Assembly (NCBI GenBank): GCA_947177005.1
Contig: CAMWSZ010000190.1
Span: 1 to 6,245 of the forward strand
Source: an uncultured Clostridia bacterium
GTDB taxonomy: Bacteria; Bacillota; Clostridia; Oscillospirales; Oscillospiraceae
Direction of reading: 5' to 3'
Length of the DNA stretch: 6,245 bases
The notes beneath the pieces were generated by a model. That model ran no database searches. It saw nothing but the letters and a program-made list of their open reading frames with translations, and was not told the origin of the DNA. Below are positions 1-6,230 of this stretch, in pieces. A program made the translations under genes and the position numbers. Within the stretch, counting starts at the first letter, position 1; the number at the start of each line of letters is the position of its first letter.

Positions 1-99
1 CCCCTCTACGCGGCCCGGTTCATCGACCTGATTCTGGACCAGGAAATCATCATCCGCAAGGCCGTCTTCGGGATTCAGGTCCGGGACCTCCGGCGGTGA
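1..99 (+). CDS. 3' end of an unidentified protein-coding gene
   Basis: The first frame is open from base 1 and ends at TGA (97-99), giving the last 32 residues of a protein that begins outside the window. The tail contains the stretch RFIDLILDQEIIIRKAVFG and ends QVRDLRR. Codons are GC-rich at third positions (ATC, CTG, CGG, GTC), as in the first part of the next gene, which supports real coding. A terminator-like hairpin follows 28 bases after the stop, so this gene probably ends its own transcript. I do not recognise the family: the fragment is too short, and its alternating hydrophobic and charged residues suggest only a soluble, folded C-terminus. No function is assigned. Confidence 0.7.
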   Translation, partial: PLYAARFIDLILDQEIIIRKAVFGIQVRDLRR

Positions 100-127
100 T
101 TTTTTCCCTCCTGTGGAAGATATTGGC

Positions 128-150
128 CGGGCATTTTACGCCCGTTTTTT
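128..150 (+). terminator. Intrinsic terminator of the upstream gene
   Basis: CGGGC (128-132) pairs perfectly with GCCCG (140-144) around a 7-base loop, and six T residues follow immediately (145-150). A short but all-GC stem touching a T6 tract is a typical rho-independent terminator. It lies between the stop at 99 and the promoter proposed at 162-190, so it would separate the two transcripts. The outer arms GGCCGG (125-130) and CCGGCC (152-157) are also complementary and could form a competing or enclosing stem. Confidence 0.7.
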
Positions 151-161
151 GCCGGCCGCCA

Positions 162-190
162 TTGCGGACCGTCAATTTTTGTGCTATACT
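162..190 (+). promoter_or_regulatory. Predicted sigma-A promoter with extended -10
   Basis: The -10 element TATACT (185-190) is preceded by TG one base upstream (182-183), forming an extended -10 (TGCTATACT). A weak -35 element, TTGCGG (162-167), matches TTGACA at its first three positions, with an ideal 17-base spacer. Transcription would start near 197 and leave an untranslated leader of about 120 bases before the ATG at 318. The position just after the upstream terminator and before the large gene supports the call. No operator was recognised. Confidence 0.6.
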
Positions 191-231
191 GTCGCTGGGA
201 GATTCCACCTGCTTTCCCATGCTTTTCTGTG

Positions 232-256
232 AAACAGGGGGCGCAGGCTCCTGTTT
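232..256 (+). promoter_or_regulatory. Hairpin in the 5' leader of the SLH protein gene
   Basis: AAACAGGGG (232-240) pairs with CTCCTGTTT (248-256) in a 9-bp stem containing one G-T wobble, around a 7-base loop (241-247). It lies downstream of the predicted transcription start and about 50 bases before the Shine-Dalgarno. Four T residues (254-257) overlap the 3' arm, so it resembles a weak terminator or attenuator, but it could equally stabilise the mRNA. No known riboswitch class was recognised. Confidence 0.4.
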
Positions 257-304
257 TGCATTAAAGATATGCCGCGTTCTTCCCCGCACCCTATGTCAAG
301 TAAG

Positions 305-312
305 AAAGGAGA
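305..312 (+). promoter_or_regulatory. Ribosome binding site that fixes the SLH protein start
   Basis: AAAGGAGA is a strong Shine-Dalgarno, with the AGGAG core (307-311) 6 bases before ATG 318. The frame stays open upstream to a GTG at 96 and has another ATG at 219. Neither has a good Shine-Dalgarno, and only the start at 318 places the signal peptide at the N-terminus. Confidence 0.9.
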
Positions 313-317
313 TTCTT

Positions 318-3300
318 ATGCACCATTCTCACCCTTCCTCCCGCCGGCTGCGGAGGTCCCGGTGTTTGTCCCTGCTTCTGGCGCTCGCGCTGCTGCTGGG
401 ACTGGTCCCGGGCTTGGAGCTGGGCGGCGGCGGATCGGCGCACTGGGCTGATCCCTATCTCAGCCAGCTGGTTGAGTGGGGCTACATCCGGCCCGACCAG
501 GCCCAGGAGCCCAATGATGAGCTGACCCGCGCCGATTTCATGTCCATTACCAACCGCGCCTACGGCTATCACGAAAACGGTCCCACTCCCTTTGAGGATG
601 TCAAAGAGAGCGACTGGTTCTATGACGACGTGGGCATCGCTTACACCGCGCAGTACATCAAGGGGACCAGCGAGACAACCGTTTCCCCTGACTATACCCT
701 CACCCGCGAAACCGCCACCACCATTCTCGGGCGCAATATGATGCTCAAGGAATCGGCCGGCGAGATCCTCGATTTTTCCGACGCCCGGGACATCAGCACC
801 TGGAGCCGGGGCGTCATCAAGTCCTCCCTGGAGCACTATCTGGTGGGCGGCTATAACGACGGCACCTTCCGGCCCCAGAAGTCCGTCACCTGGGGCGAAA
901 TGGCCGCCATGCTCACCAAGATCGTCGGCACGCCTCTTCAGGAGGCCGGCGACTACTCCCTGGGCGGCGTCTTCGGCAACGTCACCATTTCCTCCCCCGG
1001 CGTCACCCTCCGGGATACCGTCATCAGCGGCGACCTGTACGTCACCGGCGGCGTGGGACTGGGCGGCATCGTGCTGGAGAACGTGGTCGTGCTGGGCCGC
1101 ATCATTTGCAGCGGCACCGGCGAGGCCGAGAGCGGCGAGGCCAGCGTCCTGCTGCGGAACGTGACCGCCGACGAGCTGCTCATCGACAGCCTGCAGGGCA
1201 AGACCGTCTCCGTACAGGCCGACGGCGTCACGGAGATCGGCAAAACCCAGATCCGCACCTCCGCCTATATACAGGACAATACCCCCGACGGCATGGGCCT
1301 GCACAGCATCGTCATGGACGCCCCTCTGGATGAGGACGCCGAACCGCTGGAGGTGACCTTCGCCGGACGTGTCGAGGAGGTTCTGAACCTCAGCCCGGAA
1401 TCCACCGTCCATGTGGCAAAGGGCACCCTCGCAAAGCTGACCGTTGACGAGGCCGCCACCGGTTCCCTGGTGTTGATCGACCGGGGCGGGGAGGTCAAGG
1501 AGCTGAATCTTGACGTCGGCACCCACGTCACCGGCGATGGCGACATCAAGCACCTGAACGTCAACGCGCCGGGCAGCGTCGTCGATATCCTGCCGGAAGA
1601 AATCACCATTCGTCCCGGCATCACCGCCGTCATCGACGGCGAGGAAATGGATACCATTGACGCCGAGCAGTCCAACCGCGAGCCGCAGATCCTCTCCGGC
1701 TATCCGTATGCGTCTGACATCGCGCCCAACTCCATTTCCGCCCTCTTCGCAACCAATAAGAAGGGTACGATTTATTGGGCGGTCAGTCCCATTAACGACG
1801 GTTCTGTAGCCACCGAGGACCTGATTAAGCCTCCTGTTTACGGCGGCATCTCCGTGGCACGCGGTACGCTGGCCTCCCCGGCTGCCGATACCGAGGTCCG
1901 TGCGGCGGTCACCGGTCTGGTGCCCGGCGGAGCCTACTACCTGTCCGCCGTCATGGTGGATGACCGCGGCGTACAGAGCCCGACTAAGGTCATTTCCTTT
2001 GAGACCCCGGACAACAGCGTCCCGGCCTTTGCGCAGGGCTACCCCTACTTCTCCCTGATTGAAGACACCCGCGCACAGATCGCGGTCATGCCCACCAAGG
2101 ACTGCAACCTCTACTATGCGGTCATGCCCTCCGGCGCAGCTGCGCCCACCGAGGATGAGCTGAAAACCGGTTCCGTGTCCGGCGCGCTGGGCTACGGCGT
2201 GCGGCCTGTGACGAAGAACGTGGCGGACCTGTTCTGGGTCAACGACCTGCCGCTGGAGGAGCTGGTGAGCTACGACCTGTATCTGTGGCTGGTGGACGCC
2301 AACGGCGCGAACAAGTCCAACATTGTCAAGCTGACCTTCAAGACCGTGGACAGAACGCCGCCGGAATTCATCATCGACCCCACCCCCAACAAGATTCAGG
2401 CCGCCAGCGTGGGCCTGACCTTCCGGCTGAATGAGAACGGTACTGTATACTGGGCCGTAGTACCGGCGGGCAAGACGTTCCTGCTGCCCAATCTCGCGGC
2501 GGGACAGACAGCCGTAGACTGGAGCAGCGACTACGCGAAGCTGCAAGTCACGTCCGGCATGAACGCCCAGAGCTTTGGCAACGTGCGGGCCACCCAGAAC
2601 GCCGACGGCACCATTACCGTCAGCGGCCTGGAGGCGGAGAAGGCGTACGACTTCTACTATGTGGCCGTCGATACCGCCGGAAACTACTCCAGAACTGTGA
2701 AGATGATTACCATTAACAGTCTGGACACCAACGGCCCCAAGTTTACCCAGACCTTTACCAAATACTCCGGTCTGGACAACACCACGAACCCCATGGTGGA
2801 CACCGGCATCGTGCTCCACGTCACCGAGAACATCCGGGTTGACGCGGAGGGCGCGGGCGACAGCCTGCTGAGCCTGTATCAGGCGTCCATAGACCAGACC
2901 AGCAACACGGCCACACGCAATGAGGCAAAAGATAAGCTGGTGACGTCCCTGAAAAACTCCATTGTCCTCAACCGCGTCACCAGCGGTTCCGGGCAGGGCT
3001 CGCAGCCGGTCATCGTCAGATATGACCAGCTGCCCAGCAGTCCGAACAAAAAGGAGAACGACAACTGGGTGATCGACTATGAGAAGGTCACGGTGACCAT
3101 GAAGGACAACATTCTGGACATCACCTTCCCGGAGGACGCCCTCCAGCTGGACAGCGGCGCGACCTACTATTTCACCGTGTCCAACGTCACCGACACCTCC
3201 ACCGCCCAAAACCGCATCGTGCCCAGCACCATTGACTTCTACACCAACGCCGCGGCGGGTGCCGCGGCAGGGCACGACCTGCGTCCCTTCACGACCATGC

Positions 3301-6158
3301 TGGGACAGTTCTACCTGACCCGTACCGGTCTGGACACGGCCACCGAGCTGCCCAAGGACAGCGACGGCGCGAATATTCCGGTAGACTACAGCTTCCGCGT
3401 TGTGCCGAGAGCGACGAAAAATATGGAGAACAATATGTGCTATGACCTGCTGTTCTTCACGGACTCCGTCATCTCCTTCGACCTGTACTACCGCGTCGTG
3501 CAGGTGGACGCCAACGGAAACAATCCGCGGATTGTGGATCTGGCGGAGAACAGCCAGTACTGGCTCCCCAACTGGGACACCTGCGCCCAGGACGCCAACA
3601 ACGGCGGCTGGTATAAGCTGGGCACCGGGGCGAACGGAGCCAGCGGACTGGTCCGCGGCAACAAATCGGACATCAAGGGCGTCAGCCTGAACGGACGGTT
3701 CAACAACTGCGACCAGGGCAACTATCCGAAACTGAACGTGCTGGACGACAGCGGGCAGACCTACTATGAGTTTGCGATTTCCGTCTGCCAGAAGGATTCC
3801 ACCACCGTGCGCAGCGAGTGGAGCGGCAGCGTCAACATCAGCGTCTACGCCGCAGCCGCCCCCTCCACAAACCTGAGCTCCCTGACCCGTTATCCCGATT
3901 TCACGGATAACTGGGAGCCCTTCCTTGAGGACGGCCTGACCAACGGCGGCGGCGTGTCCATTGGTATCACAGACCAGAGCAGCACCTTCCTCAGCATGGA
4001 CTGGCCCTTTACTGACAGCCGCATCCCCCTGTTTATGAACGACTACCCCCATATCACACCGGGCGACACGTATGTGGATATGGAGCTGGCGCTGGATCAG
4101 ACCAGCCCCGGGTCTGTGATCTCCTATGTCATCGCGCCGGAGGGCGGCATCACTCCCCGCGTCCTTGACCAGAACTCGTCGCAGACGCCCCAGCCCCAGC
4201 TGACAGAAGCGCAGCTGTGGGATCAGACGCCGCTGAGCGGCGCCGGCAATCAGCCCGGCGTGCCCTCTTCCGGCAGTACGCCCCAGACCCCTGCCGAGAT
4301 TACATCTCCGGAAGCGGTAGCCATTGCGGAGCATATGTACAACAACAACTCCTTCAAAATGGGCAAGATCACCTATGAGGGCAACGGCGTCCGCGTGCCG
4401 GTGACGGAAACGGATCTGATTCCCAATCAGAACTACTATGTATACTTCGTTTTCAGCAATACCTCCGGCGAAATGTCCAAAATCTTCATGTACAAATTCA
4501 CCACCAGCAACCTCGCCAAGCCCATGATCGACCTCTCCCTCGCGGGCGGCAAGGTAGACGCCTCCACCCACGTAGACTCTGTAATGGAGTATACAATGGC
4601 AACCTCCTCCCAGGTGTGGCGCCAGCAGCGGTTCAGAGAGCTAGTGAAAAACAATGCAGTTACACCGCCTGATAATCTGCTGATTCCGGAGGGATATGCG
4701 GAAATGACGCTTTTGGAAGCGCTCACCAGCCCGTATACCACCAGCCTGGCCAGAGAACATGCCACCGGCGCGTCCGGCGGCGACTATTCCGGCTACTATA
4801 TCCCGGAGGAATACGGCAACTCAACCTCGACAATGGGCTACTCCGTCTTTGACGTTTATGTCCGCGACGCCATGAAAGAAACCATCGCTGTGCTCATCCG
4901 AAGCGGTAGTGGCATTGACGGATTCGTCGCCAAAGGTACACTCAATACGACGGCCAATCTCCCGCAGCCTATTGACGAAACCAAGAACGGAATGACCGTC
5001 AACACAAACTATATCGTTCTGACCGTGGCGCATCACAAATCCGGCAGCATCGACTCCTTCAAGGCCATTGACTACGTGGTGCTTCCGGACGAACAGCCGC
5101 CTAAGCCCATCAAGATCTCAACGTATATTCCGGACGGCGGCATTAAGGACGGTGCCCAGCAGAAGCTGTACAGCGGCGTTGTTACGATTGAGTTTGACAA
5201 GGATCTGTACTGGCTGGACAACAATGCCCGAGAAGCAATCCCCGTTTACGCAACCAGTAGTAAACCGGGTGCGCAGGATCAATGGATTGACATTATCTCC
5301 CCGATGAACTCCGTTCTGGATTTGGGAATCAGCGGTATGCAGAGCATGGCACCAACGCGTACCTTTATCCTAAGCTTCCAAGATGTGTCGTCTAACGCGT
5401 CGTTCAGTATTTTCTCAAGAGGTCACTTTGCTAGCTCCGCCGGTACTGCGGAACCGGATTCTCTCAGACTTACCTTTAAGGTGAACGAGGGGAAGGACGC
5501 CGGTTTTGAAACCGATTGGACAAAGAATAGAGTTACCGTAGAGAAGAGTCCAATTCTGAGTCAACCGGCTGAACTGGTTGTGACGAACGCGGGAGCCGGA
5601 GTAAATCTGGTTGGAAAGAAGCTCGAATTTAACCTCGGTGATACAAATCCAACTGCCACAACCTCTAGCCTCTTCGCCACTGTGAACCCGAATCCGGATA
5701 ACTATGTATATACTTGGTCCAGCAGCAACCCCAGTATTGCCTCGGTCAGTCCCACAATCGGGCGTAATGCAACCGTTACAGCACATACAATCGGAACAGC
5801 TACAATCACCGTTACGGCCGGCGGTGTGACCCAGTATATTTCCGTTACCGTTAACGGAAGCGTAGTAGTCCGGCAAAGCAACGGCAATGAGGTTCTGGAA
5901 AATCAAACGCTTTCCACGCAGCTGGGCACCCCGATTGTTCTTACTGCGACCCCCACCCCCTCAAGCGCCCCCATACTTTGGGAGTCCAGCAGTGACCGTA
6001 TTGCCACCGTAAATAACGGAACAATTACCACGGTCAGTACTGGTACGGCTACGATTACCGTCAGCTCAAATGGAATCAAACTGAGAACATTCAAGGTGAC
6101 AATTACTAATCCACCTGAAGGAAGTGATAGTGGATTGGTGATTGCTCCCACACCATAA
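318..6158 (+). CDS. Giant secreted SLH-domain surface protein with Fn3-like and Big_2 domains
   Basis: This encodes 1,946 residues. The N-terminus has basic residues (R9, R10, R12, R13, R15), a hydrophobic core (about 17-33) and a plausible cleavage after GSA (39-41), so the protein should be exported by the Sec route. Three SLH domains follow (42-85, 91-143, 152-204); in this family they bind secondary cell-wall polymers and hold the protein on the Gram-positive surface. Residues 212-450 are Val/Thr/Gly-rich with short beta-strand periodicity, like the beta-helix stalk of other clostridial SLH proteins. Fn3-like modules occupy 456-803, an Ig-like region 804-977, an unrecognised Cys-bearing region 982-1240, a diverged module 1243-1397, an Ig-like region 1594-1760 and two Big_2 domains 1766-1935. 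There is no C-terminal LPXTG signal and no catalytic motif that I can see. An adhesin, S-layer component or structural role is inferred; ligand unknown. Codon use changes near residue 1411-1442. It has its own promoter and a hairpin after the TAA, so it is probably transcribed alone or leads a short operon. Confidence 0.95.
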   Translation: MHHSHPSSRRLRRSRCLSLLLALALLLGLVPGLELGGGGSAHWADPYLSQLVEWGYIRPDQAQEPNDELTRADFMSITNRAYGYHENGPTPFEDVKESDWFYDDVGIAYTAQYIKGTSETTVSPDYTLTRETATTILGRNMMLKESAGEILDFSDARDISTWSRGVIKSSLEHYLVGGYNDGTFRPQKSVTWGEMAAMLTKIVGTPLQEAGDYSLGGVFGNVTISSPGVTLRDTVISGDLYVTGGVGLGGIVLENVVVLGRIICSGTGEAESGEASVLLRNVTADELLIDSLQGKTVSVQADGVTEIGKTQIRTSAYIQDNTPDGMGLHSIVMDAPLDEDAEPLEVTFAGRVEEVLNLSPESTVHVAKGTLAKLTVDEAATGSLVLIDRGGEVKELNLDVGTHVTGDGDIKHLNVNAPGSVVDILPEEITIRPGITAVIDGEEMDTIDAEQSNREPQILSGYPYASDIAPNSISALFATNKKGTIYWAVSPINDGSVATEDLIKPPVYGGISVARGTLASPAADTEVRAAVTGLVPGGAYYLSAVMVDDRGVQSPTKVISFETPDNSVPAFAQGYPYFSLIEDTRAQIAVMPTKDCNLYYAVMPSGAAAPTEDELKTGSVSGALGYGVRPVTKNVADLFWVNDLPLEELVSYDLYLWLVDANGANKSNIVKLTFKTVDRTPPEFIIDPTPNKIQAASVGLTFRLNENGTVYWAVVPAGKTFLLPNLAAGQTAVDWSSDYAKLQVTSGMNAQSFGNVRATQNADGTITVSGLEAEKAYDFYYVAVDTAGNYSRTVKMITINSLDTNGPKFTQTFTKYSGLDNTTNPMVDTGIVLHVTENIRVDAEGAGDSLLSLYQASIDQTSNTATRNEAKDKLVTSLKNSIVLNRVTSGSGQGSQPVIVRYDQLPSSPNKKENDNWVIDYEKVTVTMKDNILDITFPEDALQLDSGATYYFTVSNVTDTSTAQNRIVPSTIDFYTNAAAGAAAGHDLRPFTTMLGQFYLTRTGLDTATELPKDSDGANIPVDYSFRVVPRATKNMENNMCYDLLFFTDSVISFDLYYRVVQVDANGNNPRIVDLAENSQYWLPNWDTCAQDANNGGWYKLGTGANGASGLVRGNKSDIKGVSLNGRFNNCDQGNYPKLNVLDDSGQTYYEFAISVCQKDSTTVRSEWSGSVNISVYAAAAPSTNLSSLTRYPDFTDNWEPFLEDGLTNGGGVSIGITDQSSTFLSMDWPFTDSRIPLFMNDYPHITPGDTYVDMELALDQTSPGSVISYVIAPEGGITPRVLDQNSSQTPQPQLTEAQLWDQTPLSGAGNQPGVPSSGSTPQTPAEITSPEAVAIAEHMYNNNSFKMGKITYEGNGVRVPVTETDLIPNQNYYVYFVFSNTSGEMSKIFMYKFTTSNLAKPMIDLSLAGGKVDASTHVDSVMEYTMATSSQVWRQQRFRELVKNNAVTPPDNLLIPEGYAEMTLLEALTSPYTTSLAREHATGASGGDYSGYYIPEEYGNSTSTMGYSVFDVYVRDAMKETIAVLIRSGSGIDGFVAKGTLNTTANLPQPIDETKNGMTVNTNYIVLTVAHHKSGSIDSFKAIDYVVLPDEQPPKPIKISTYIPDGGIKDGAQQKLYSGVVTIEFDKDLYWLDNNAREAIPVYATSSKPGAQDQWIDIISPMNSVLDLGISGMQSMAPTRTFILSFQDVSSNASFSIFSRGHFASSAGTAEPDSLRLTFKVNEGKDAGFETDWTKNRVTVEKSPILSQPAELVVTNAGAGVNLVGKKLEFNLGDTNPTATTSSLFATVNPNPDNYVYTWSSSNPSIASVSPTIGRNATVTAHTIGTATITVTAGGVTQYISVTVNGSVVVRQSNGNEVLENQTLSTQLGTPIVLTATPTPSSAPILWESSSDRIATVNNGTITTVSTGTATITVSSNGIKLRTFKVTITNPPEGSDSGLVIAPTP
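441..929 (+). repeat. Three tandem SLH domains (cell-wall anchor)
   Basis: Each unit has the usual SLH pattern: an aromatic/acidic start (HWADPY; FEDVKESDWFYDDV; FSDARDISTW), a helix, a Gly-rich turn and the motif equivalent to TRAE. The units cover residues 42-85, 91-143 and 152-204. The third carries the classic GGYNDGTFRPQ segment (177-187). The TRAE-equivalent tetrads are TRAD (70-73), TRET (129-132) and TWGE (191-194), so the arginine is kept in units 1 and 2 but replaced by tryptophan in unit 3. Three SLH units are the usual number for a functional anchor. Their position directly after the signal peptide places the rest of the protein outward. Confidence 0.92.
951..1667 (+). other. Beta-helix-like stalk region of the SLH protein
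   Basis: Residues 212-450 are built of short, alternating Val/Ile/Thr/Leu strands separated by Gly/Asp/Asn turns, for example NVTISSPGVTLRDTVISGDL (221-240). A second block has similar rhythm around 420-450. This resembles the region that often follows SLH triplets in clostridial surface proteins and probably forms a solenoid. One cysteine (C264) is present. The fold is inferred from sequence rhythm only. Confidence 0.55.
1683..2726 (+). repeat. Three tandem Fn3/Ig-like modules with a YWAV.P signature
   Basis: Three units of about 110-125 residues cover 456-565, 569-678 and 679-803. Each has an early Pro/aromatic segment (YPYAS, YPYFS, or PTPNK in the third), then a strand signature: YWAVSP (486-491), YYAVMP (599-604) and YWAVVP (711-716). 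Each then has a strand with YYL/YDLYLW/YDFYYV plus a V-D-x-x-G turn, and a closing strand: ISFETPD, LTFKTVD or MITINSLD. This is the layout of fibronectin-III-like domains in bacterial surface proteins. The units are diverged at DNA level, so duplication is old. Binding partner unknown. Confidence 0.75.
2727..3248 (+). other. Ig-like region of the SLH protein
   Basis: Residues 804-977 begin after the third Fn3-like unit and end with the strand TIDFYTN. The segment DALQLDSGATYYFTVSNVTD resembles the end of SbsA-type/Big_5-like Ig domains of S-layer proteins (a 'L.sGttYt..v..v.D' pattern). At 174 residues it is longer than a single such domain, and the middle (about 850-930) is charged and may be an insertion. 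The family assignment is tentative. Confidence 0.5.
3261..4037 (+). other. Unrecognised cysteine-bearing central region of the SLH protein
   Basis: Residues 982-1240 match no family I know. They hold four of the six cysteines of the mature protein (C1041, C1089, C1131, C1157). The region is rich in Asn, Asp, Gly and aromatic residues (for example NGGWYKL and the QYWLPNWD segment). An interrupted beta pattern ends near SVNISVYAAAAPS. The Asn/Asp/Trp/Tyr content is compatible with a ligand-binding or lectin-like fold, but nothing specific supports one. Confidence 0.5.
4044..4508 (+). repeat. Diverged fourth Fn3-like module with a low-complexity insertion
   Basis: Residues 1243-1397 show the same order of landmarks as the three upstream modules: a DYPH start, a SYVIAP strand in place of YWAV.P (1269-1274), then LIPNQNYYVYFVFSN, and a closing FMYKFTT strand. 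Between the first and second halves lies an insertion of about 45 residues (1283-1327) rich in Gln, Pro, Ser and Thr, containing SGSTPQTP. It reads as a linker looped out of the domain or joining two half-domains. Confidence 0.55.
4509..5609 (+). other. C-terminal half: diverged module and Ig-like region
   Basis: Residues 1398-1593 include a helix-prone stretch (QVWRQQRFRELVKNNA) unlike the rest of the protein. They end in a NTNYIVLTVAHHKSGS strand plus a closing IDYVVLPD that echo the second half of the Fn3-like modules, so a degenerate fifth copy is possible. Residues 1594-1760 begin PPKPIKISTYIPDGG and contain GVVTIEFDKDLYW, the pattern of an SbsA/Big_5-like Ig domain. Codon use in this stretch is clearly less biased than upstream. 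Confidence 0.45.
5613..6122 (+). repeat. Two tandem Big_2 (bacterial Ig-like group 2) domains
   Basis: Residues about 1766-1845 and 1846-1935 each show Big_2 hallmarks: a W followed by SSS (W1800 in TWSSSNPSIASV; W1888 in LWESSSDRIATV), then a G-rich turn and the strand GTATITV, identical in both. The two copies of GTATITV use different codons, so the pair is not a recent duplication. Big_2 domains are common at the exposed ends of adhesins and wall proteins. Only about 11 residues follow, with no sorting signal. Confidence 0.88.
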
Positions 6159-6171
6159 TAACCCCCACCCT

Positions 6172-6211
6172 GCGGGAGCGGGCAACGCCCGCTCCCGCTT
6201 CCCCGATTTTT
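6172..6211 (+). terminator. GC-rich hairpin after the SLH gene, probable terminator
   Basis: GCGGGAGCGGGC (6172-6183) and GCCCGCTCCCGC (6187-6198) are perfect inverse complements: a 12-bp GC-rich stem with a 3-base AAC loop (or an 11-bp stem with a 5-base loop). TT follows directly, but the T5 run (6207-6211) is 8 bases further on. Termination may therefore be partial, and the hairpin may also protect the 3' end of the mRNA. It begins 13 bases after the TAA. Confidence 0.65.
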
Positions 6212-6217
6212 AGAAAA

Positions 6218-6223
6218 AAGGAG
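6218..6223 (+). promoter_or_regulatory. Ribosome binding site of the downstream gene
   Basis: AAGGAG, within a run of A residues, ends 7 bases before ATG 6231 and 10 bases before the in-frame ATG 6234. It is as strong as the site in front of the SLH gene. Confidence 0.8.
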
Positions 6224-6230
6224 TGCTTAC

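Noticed and set aside
96..317. N-terminal extension of the SLH protein to the GTG at 96 or the ATG at 219
   Set aside because: Neither start has a usable Shine-Dalgarno, and the added residues would bury the signal peptide. The region also contains a terminator and a promoter.
363..368. Cys16 in the signal peptide as a lipoprotein lipobox
   Set aside because: The cysteine lies before the hydrophobic core, not after it, and lacks the L-x-[AG]-C context.
291..4571. A 1,426-codon open frame on the minus strand opposite the SLH gene
   Set aside because: Its codons are the exact reverse complements of the plus-strand codons, so it stays open only because the plus strand avoids TTA, CTA and TCA there. 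Its GTG start has no supporting Shine-Dalgarno that I can see, and the product is a Gly/Val/His/Asp-rich sequence with no domain. The plus strand has a signal peptide, SLH and Big_2 domains.
5415..5906. Minus-strand open frame of 163 codons
   Set aside because: It lies wholly inside the Big_2/Ig-like coding part of the plus strand. The product has no recognisable domain, while the plus-strand translation has clear Big_2 motifs.
6123..6155. C-terminal sortase (LPXTG) anchor
   Set aside because: The protein ends shortly after the second Big_2 domain with SGLVIAPTP. There is no LPXTG-like motif, membrane segment or basic tail; anchoring is explained by the SLH domains.
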